Source of the DNA: Staphylococcus sp. NAM3COL9
GTDB lineage: Bacteria; Bacillota; Bacilli; Staphylococcales; Staphylococcaceae
Direction: 5' to 3'
DNA: 64,000 nucleotides
Assembly: GCF_001431205.1 (NCBI RefSeq)
Contig: NZ_LGPC01000006.1
Coordinates: forward strand, 62,001 to 126,000
Within the stretch, counting starts at the first letter, position 1; the number at the start of each line of letters is the position of its first letter. Under the pieces are notes generated by a model, which worked only from the letters and a program-made list of their open reading frames with translations, was not told the origin of the DNA and did not search any database. The position numbers and the translations under genes are program-made. Positions 53,494 to 62,400 of the stretch are shown here, in pieces.

Positions 53494-56400
53494 TTAAAAA
53501 TTATTTTTTGGATGACTAATCATTTTAGATAATGTCACATTTTCTATAGGTTGCCATTTGAAGTTTAATTTTTCGAGTATAAAGTTAGTTTTAAAATCTA
53601 ATACTTCAAAGTGTGATTTATTGAAAATATTATTATCTAATATACCCGTGTGAAGTAAGAAGTCATTGATTTCATCACTCATTACGTCGTCTTGAATACA
53701 TTCCATTAAATAATCCACAAACTCATTCCATTGCACATCTTTAATATTATAATTGTTTTGGTTATATACACTCATTAATTGTTTGAGTGGAAGGTGATTA
53801 TTATTATATATATGATGAATTTCATTACTTAATTGATTATTTTTAATCAATTTGCTACATGCTTCGGCTGCTTGATCCACAGAAGTGAATTCTAAATCAT
53901 CATTTTCTAAATCCGGGAATATTTCTAGGTTCTTGAATGATTTAATAATACTGTAGAAGGCATTATTCTCTTCATTTTTTTGGAATATCCCTGTAAGAGA
54001 ATCACATTGCAAGTTACCTAATCTATATATATTAGTTTCAATGCCATCTTCTCTACTAGAAATCAATAATTTTTCAGCTTCTATTTTACTGTCTAGATAA
54101 ACATTATTAAGTTTTTGACCAATATCTATATCATATTCTGAAAATGTTAGGTGTGCTTGGTCTTTCACTTGACCTGATGCAATAGAAATTGTAGACATAT
54201 GATGAATCTCTTTAAATTGATTATACTTAGCAAATTGAATTAACTGCTCTATACCGCGTACGTTCACGCCATAAGAAGCATCTTTAGTCGCAAAGTGACT
54301 TACATTCGCTGCAGCATTAACAACTATATCAATATTTTGAGATAACTCCTCGTAAATTTCAGTTTCCATACCTAGTTGCTCAGATTCAATATTTCCTTCA
54401 ACGATATGAATTCTATTAGCATATTCAGGATTGATTTGAGACTCGAAGTAATAAACCCAATTGCGCTGTAATTTAGTTTCTCCATCAATATCTTTATTAC
54501 TTCTAACCATTACATATATATCGAAGTCTGTATCTTCTAATAAATTATTCAATAGATAGACACCAAAGAATCCTGTAGCACCTGTAAGCAATGCATTTTT
54601 ACCTTGTTTCTCTGCATTTGAGCCAATAACATCATATTTCTTAACGCTGTCTTGTTTATATCCATTTATTTTTTGAATAAATTCGCTACTAAATTGATGT
54701 GTATGTTCCGCGTGAATATCTTTGAGTGATGCTAATTTTGTTAAAATATTTGTATTATCTTTACCGACAAGCGACTCACTTATACGTTCAGTCGTTTGTA
54801 GTTCAAAAATATCTTTAATAGAAATATTATATGATTTCGATAATAGCGACGTAAGTTTAATTGCTTTGATAGAGTCTCCACCAATTTCAAAGAAATTATC
54901 ATAAACACTTACTTTATCAGTATTTAATACATCTTCAATTGCTTTAACAATGTTAGCTTCTATATCATTTCTAGGTTCGACAAATGCTTGTCTTTCAATT
55001 TCAATTTCAGGCAATGCACGTTTATTTAACTTACCATTAGAAGTTATAGGTAGCTGATTAATTTGTGTCATATAAGCTGGAATCATATAATCTGGTACTT
55101 TTCGAGCTAATTCCGTTTTAATCTCAGAAAATGAAAGTGTTTCATCTGACACTAAATATGCACAAATCGCTAAAGCTTCACCAGCCATTGGTTTAACTAT
55201 TACACCCGCATCTGAAACATGATCAATTCGAAGTAGATGACTAGAAATTTCACCAAGTTCAATACGGTAACCACGAATTTTTACCTGTTCATCAATACGA
55301 CCTAGATATTCAATTTGACCATCTGTTCTCCATTTTGCTAAATCACCTGAACGATATAATTTACCTTCACCAAATGGGTTATCAATAAATTGTTGCTGTG
55401 TTAATTCCGGACGGTTTAAATAGCCTTTTGTCACAGCGATACCACCAATACAAAGTTCGCCAGGGACACCAATGCCCATAAGGTTATTGCTATTATTTAA
55501 AATATAAATTTGGACGTTAGCTATCGGATGCCCAATTGGAATCACATCATATACCTCACTAGCAGGTAATGGATTATATATAACCTCAATTGAAGCTTCT
55601 GTAGGCCCATATAAATCAATTAATAATGTATCGTTTCGTCCACCGATTAATGTATTAAAACGGTTCACTTGTTCTGCTTTTAGTGCTTCACCACTTGCGA
55701 GTACATAATTAACTGACGCAATATCACTCATTTTATCAGCTGATTTAATATAATCTACAAACACACCTAACATAGAAGGCACAAAGTGCACCATCGTGAT
55801 TTCATGTTTTTGAATCAGTGATGTAATTTTATCTGGATTGCCTTCTTCTCCGGATGGTAGTAAAACTGCTTGCGCACCAACCATCGCAAATCCAAAAATT
55901 TCCCAAACTGAAACGTCGAACGTAAATGGCGTTTTAAATAAAATTGTTTCTTCCTTATTAAAATCATATTTATCAATCATCCAATTAAGTCGATTCATTA
56001 CACCTTCGTAAGATACGATAACACCTTTAGGATTACCCGTAGTACCCGATGTATAAATAATATACATTAAATTAGAAAGACCTGTAATATGTTTTAAGTT
56101 ATCTGTTGATAAATCTGTAAGGGAAGATTTATGAGCCAAATCAATCACTTTATTATCATAATTAATTGTTCTATTTAACTTACGGTCCGTAAGTAATAAA
56201 GTTAACTGACTGTCTTCTAAAATATAATTGATACGGTCACTAGGGTTATTTGGGTCAATTGGTACATATGCACCACCTGCTTTCAAAATACCGTAAATGC
56301 CTATCATCATTTCTAAACTACGATCAGCCATCAAACCGACAAGTGTATCAGCTTTTACACCTTCTGCACGTAATTTATGTGCTAATTGATTCACACGTGA

Positions 56401-59400
56401 ATTTAGTGCTTGGTAAGTTAAACTTTCACCTTCAAAAGTGATTGCTGTTTGATCCGGCGTTTTAGCTACTTGCTGTTCAAATCGTTCAATAAATGTTTGC
56501 TTATTATCTAGTTGTACGTGAGTATTGTTAAATTCTCCAAGAATTTGTGTTCTTTCTTCTCCTGTAATCATTTCAATCTCACTAATATTTTGTCCTGGAT
56601 TATGAATAATCTCAGTTAATATTTGCATATAGTGTTTTAACATGCGCTCAACAGTTTGTTGTTTGAACAACTCCGCACCATACTCTATCGATACTTGGTA
56701 TGCACCATCATCTTCAATTGTCATGTTTAAATCAAATTTAGCATTTTTATTCGTTGCTTCTTTTGCTTCAATTTCCCAATCCTCAATTTGAAGATTCTGC
56801 TGTTCATTATTTTGTAAGGTAAAGAGTACATCAAATAATGGATTGCGTGTTAAATCTCGTCTTTCCACTACTTCTTCAACTAGTTCTTCCAATGGGTACT
56901 CTTGATTGTCATACGCTTTTAATGCTGTGTTTCTGACTTCAACTAATAATTGTTCAAATGATTTATTGGCTTCAGGATAAGCACGCATTGGCAACGTATT
57001 AACAAACATACCTAATATATTTTCAGTATCTTCATGGGTACGGCCTGAGATTGGGCTACCTACCACAACATCTTCTTGTCTACTATATTTATGAAGTAAA
57101 ATCATGAATGAAGATAATAGAATCATATAGTCCGTACTACCTGTCGTTTGTGCTAATTGATGTAATGCGTTTCTTGTTTCTTCTGGCATTTCAGCTGTAA
57201 CTGTTTCACCTGTGAAACCTTGTTGTTTAGGTCTTGAATAATCATAAGGCAAGTCTAAAACAGGAGCCTCATCTTTAAATTGAGATAGCCAAAATGTTCG
57301 TTGATCACTTAAATCACGTGTGTGCATCCATTCACTATAATCTTTGTACTGTACTTTTAAGTCATTCAAAGCTTTTTCATGGTATAGAGCCGTGAATTCT
57401 TTAATAATCAGGTTAATAGAGAAGCCGTCTGAAATAATATGATGCATATCAAATAATAAGACATGTCGTTGTTCAGAAAATTTAACGATTTTTACTTTTA
57501 ATAATGGCGATTGACTTAAATTAAAAGGCTTCACAAAATCATTTAACAAACTTTCGTAATCATCAGTATAAAGTTCTTCATAATCTACTGATATATTTGC
57601 CGATTCATCTATAACTTGGACTGGTTCGCCATCCATTGTTTCAAAATGTGTTCTTAACGCTTCGTGGCGTTCTACTAAAATTTGGAATACATTTTGAACA
57701 CGGTCCACATCTACGTCACCATTTATTTCCAGCATACTTGGCATATTATAAGCAGTTTGTCCTTCTCCCATTTCATTTAAAACATATAATCGTTTTTGTG
57801 GTGAGGAAGCTAAATAATATGGTTTGACCTCAGCTTGAGGGATATTTCGTCCACTTACGCCATTTTCTTGCTCCTCTATAACTTTTGAAAGTTGTCCTAC
57901 TGTCGGGCTTTCAAAGATAACTTTTAAAGGCAATCGTACACCTATTTCACCTTCAATTTTGTTTATAATATTGATTGCTTTAAGTGAATGACCCCCTATT
58001 TCAAAGAAGTTATCATGTATACTTACGCGTTCAATATTTAAAACATTTTCAAAAATACTAGCAAGCATTTTTTCTACATCATTTGTTGGTTCAACATGCG
58101 TCTTGCTTTCAACTTTAATTTCAGGTAATTTCTTTTTATCTAATTTACCATTTGATGTTACAGGTAATATATCGATTTGAGTCATGTATGATGGAACCAT
58201 GTAACCTGGTAATTTTTTACTTAACTCCGTTTTAATATCATAAAAATCAATTTGCTCGTCTGAAACTAAGTAAGCACAAATCGCTAATTCTTCTCCTGCC
58301 ATTGGTTTAGCAACTACTGCAACATCAGATATAATATCGATTTGACGTAATAAGCTTTCAATCTCACCTAATTCAATACGATAACCACGGATTTTCACTT
58401 GTTCATCTAAACGGCCGAGATATTGTACATCACCTGTAGCACTCCACTTCGCTAAGTCACCTGTACGATATAATTTACCTTCACCAAATGGATTGTCGAT
58501 GAATTTTTCTGATGTTAAACCAGGACGATTTAAATATCCTTTTGTCACACCAACACCGCCGATACACAGTTCACCTGGTACACCAATGCCCATGAGATTG
58601 TTGTCTGAATTCATAATATAGGCTTGTATATTTGCAATAGGTTGACCAATTGGTATTTCTTCATAGGTTTGACCGGCAGGACAAGGATAATAAATAACTT
58701 CTATTGAAGCTTCTGTTGGTCCATATAAATCAATTAGCAAAGTATTATTTTGATCACCTATTAATATGTTAAATTGGTTTACTTGTTCAGCTTTTAAAGC
58801 TTCCCCACTTGCCAATACATAATTAACGGATGCAATATCACTCGCTTTATTCGCTGTTTTAATAAAGTCGACAAATACACCTAACATAGATGGCACAAAG
58901 TGCACCATTGAGATTTCATGTTGTTGGATTAATTCGGTGATTTTCTCTGGGTTACTCTCTTCTCCAGAAGGTAGTAAGACTGTTTGTCCACCAATGATTG
59001 CCCAGCCAAAGATTTCCCATACAGAAACATCAAATGTAAATGGCGTTTTGAATAGAATTGTATCTTCAGAGCTAATATGATAATGATCAATCATCCAATT
59101 CAAGCGATTCATCACACCTTTATAGGGCACCATAACGCCTTTTGGTTTACCTGTTGTACCCGATGTATAAATCACATACATTAAGTCAGATACGTCGGTA
59201 ACATGTAATAAATTATCCGTTGGTTGTGTTGAAACCATTGAGTCATCTGTTAAATTGAGCACAGTTTGATTAAATTCAATTGTTGTATCTAGCACTTGAT
59301 CAGTTAGCAAAACAGTCGGTGCACTATCTTTTAAAATATAGTTGATACGGTCACTTGGATAATTGGGGTCGATTGGTACGTAAGCGCCGCCCGCTTTTAA

Positions 59401-62400
59401 AATACCATAAATGCCTATAATCATTTCTAAATGGCGATTTGTCATCAATCCGACAAGTGAATTAGGCTGTATCCCCTCTATGCGCAAGTAATTTGCTAAT
59501 TGGTTCGCTTTATCATTCAATGCTTCATAAGTCAGGCTCTCACCTTCATAAGTAATTGCTATTTGGTCAGGTGTTTTAGCTACTTGATTTTCAAAACGTT
59601 CGACGAATGTTTGATTATTATTGAACGGAACTTTCGTATTGTTAAATTTATTGAAAATAACATCTTTTTCGTTTTGAGTTACCATTTCTATTTCACTAAT
59701 TTTTTGTTCAGGATTATTACCAACATTAGACAGTATCTCGATAAAGTGCGTTAACATGCGTTCAATTGTATCTTGACTAAATAATTCTTCACCATATTCT
59801 AAAGAAATTTTGTAACCATCATCATCTTCAATAGTCATACTTAAATCAAATTTAGAATTTATATAGGAAGGTTCTTTTTGTTCAATTGACCAATCATCAA
59901 TTTGAAGACTTCCTTTTTCATTATTTTGTAAAGTGAATAATACATCGAATAATGGATTGCGTGTTAAATCACGTTTTTCAACTACTTCATCTACTAGTTC
60001 TTCTAAAGGATATTCCTGATTGTCGTATGCTTTTAATGATGTATCTTTCACTTCAGATAATAACTGATTAAAGGATTTATTTCTTTCTGGATACGCACGC
60101 ATTGCTAATGTATTAACAAACATACCTAGCAAGTTTTCAGTATCTTTATGCGTACGTCCCGAAATCGGGCTACCCACGACAATGTCTTCTTGACGACTAT
60201 ATTTGTTTAGTAATACCATAAATGATGATAATAAAACCATATAATCTGTACTACCTGTTGCCTGCGCTAATTGATTAATTGTATTTCTAATATTATCTGG
60301 CATCTTCATGCTTACTGTTCTACCAACAAAACTTTGTTGATTTGGTCTTGAATAATCATAAGGTAAATCTAAAACTGGCGCTTCGTCTTTAAATTGAGAC
60401 AGCCAGAATTCTCTTTGTACATTTAAATCACGTGAATTCATCCACTCGCTATAATCTTTATACTGTATTTTTAAATCCTCTAAAATGCGGTCTTTATAAA
60501 GTGCGGTAAATTCTTTAATGATTAAATTAATAGATAGTCCATCTGAAATAATGTGATGCATATCAAATAAAAGTACGAATCGTTGTTCAGCACATTTAAC
60601 AATTTTCACCCTTAATAAAGGTGCATGAGCTAAATTGAATGGTCTAATGAATTTATTTAGTAATGATTCATAATCTTCAGTATGCGCCAGTTCATAATCT
60701 ACAGTAATGTTTAATTGTTCCTCAATAATCTGAACAGGTTCTCCTTTTACTGTATCAAAGTGTGTTCTTAATACTTCATGACGGTTTACTAATTCTTGGA
60801 ATGCACTTTGCACACGTTCAACATCCACATCTCCTCGTATTTCTAACATACTCGGCATGTTATAAGCTGTTTGTCCGTCTACCATTTCATTTAATACATA
60901 TAAACGTTTTTGTGGTGAAGAGGCTAAATAATATGCTTTGTCTTCAGCAACTGGAATTTCATGATTACTTGAATCATTCGCTTGATTTTCTATAATTTTA
61001 GTAAGTTGTGCTACTGTTGGGTTTTCAAAAACAGATTTTAATGGTAAACGGGTCGCCATTTTACTCTCTATTTCATTAATAACACTAATAGCTTTTAGCG
61101 AATGACCTCCTATTTCAAAGAAGTTATCAAAAATACTGATGTCTTCAACATTTAAAACTTTGCTAAATATTTCAGCAATTTTTTCTTCTATATCATTTCT
61201 TGGAGCCACATAATCTCTATGTTCAACTTGAATTTCTGGTAATTCTTTTTTATTCAATTTGCCGTTTGAAGTTACTGGTAACATATCAATTTGTGTTATA
61301 TAACTTGGAATCATATATTCTGGTAATTTTTTACTGAGCATTTCTCTAACTGCTTCAAAATTAATTGTTTTATCTGAAACTAAGTAAGCACAAATTATCA
61401 AGTCTTCATTACCAGCCATTGATTTTGTAACTACTGCTACGTCTGATATATTTTCAATTTGATCTAATAAACTTTCGATTTCACCAAGTTCAATACGGTA
61501 ACCGCGTATTTTCACTTGTTCATCCATACGGCCTAGATATTCAATAAGTCCATCAGCGCCCCATTTTGCTAAGTCACCTGTGCGATACAGCTTGCCTTCT
61601 CCAAACGGGTTATCAATGAATTTTTCTTGTGTTAATTCTGGGCGGTTTAAATAACCTCTTGTCACACTTACGCCACCGATACATAATTCTCCTGGTACAT
61701 CGATGCCCATAAGGTTGCTCTCTTCATTCAAAATATAAGCTTGAGTATTTGCAATTGGTCGACCAATTGGTATTTCTTCATATGATTTATGATCATGGCA
61801 TGGATAATAAATCACTTCGATTGATGTTTCTGTTGGTCCGTATAAATCTACTAGCAACGAACTATTTTCTTTGCCAATTAGTTGATTAAAACGATTAACT
61901 TGCTCAGGTTTTAAGGCTTCACCACTGGCTAATACGTAATTAAGTGAATCAATAGCATTTGCACTTGATGTGGTTCTAATAAAGTCTATAAATACGCTTA
62001 ACATAGAGGGTACAAAGTGTACCATTGAAATTCTATGATGTTGAATGAGCGAGGTAATTTTTTCTGGGTTACTTTCTTCACCAGAAGGTAGTAAGACTGC
62101 TTGTCCACCTATCATTGCCCAGCCAAATATTTCCCATATCGATACATCAAATGTAAAAGGTGTTTTAAATAAAATTGTGTCTTGATGATCGATATTAAAT
62201 TCATCAATCATCCAATTCAGTCTGTTAAGCACACCTTTGTAAGGAACCATGACCCCTTTTGGCTTACCTGTTGTTCCTGATGTGTAAATGACGTACATCA
62301 AATTAGAAACGTCTGTAACACGCTTCAAATTACTTGTAGGCAAGGTTGATAGCAGTGAATTATTAGTAATATTAATAACAGTACGATCATAGTCAATAGA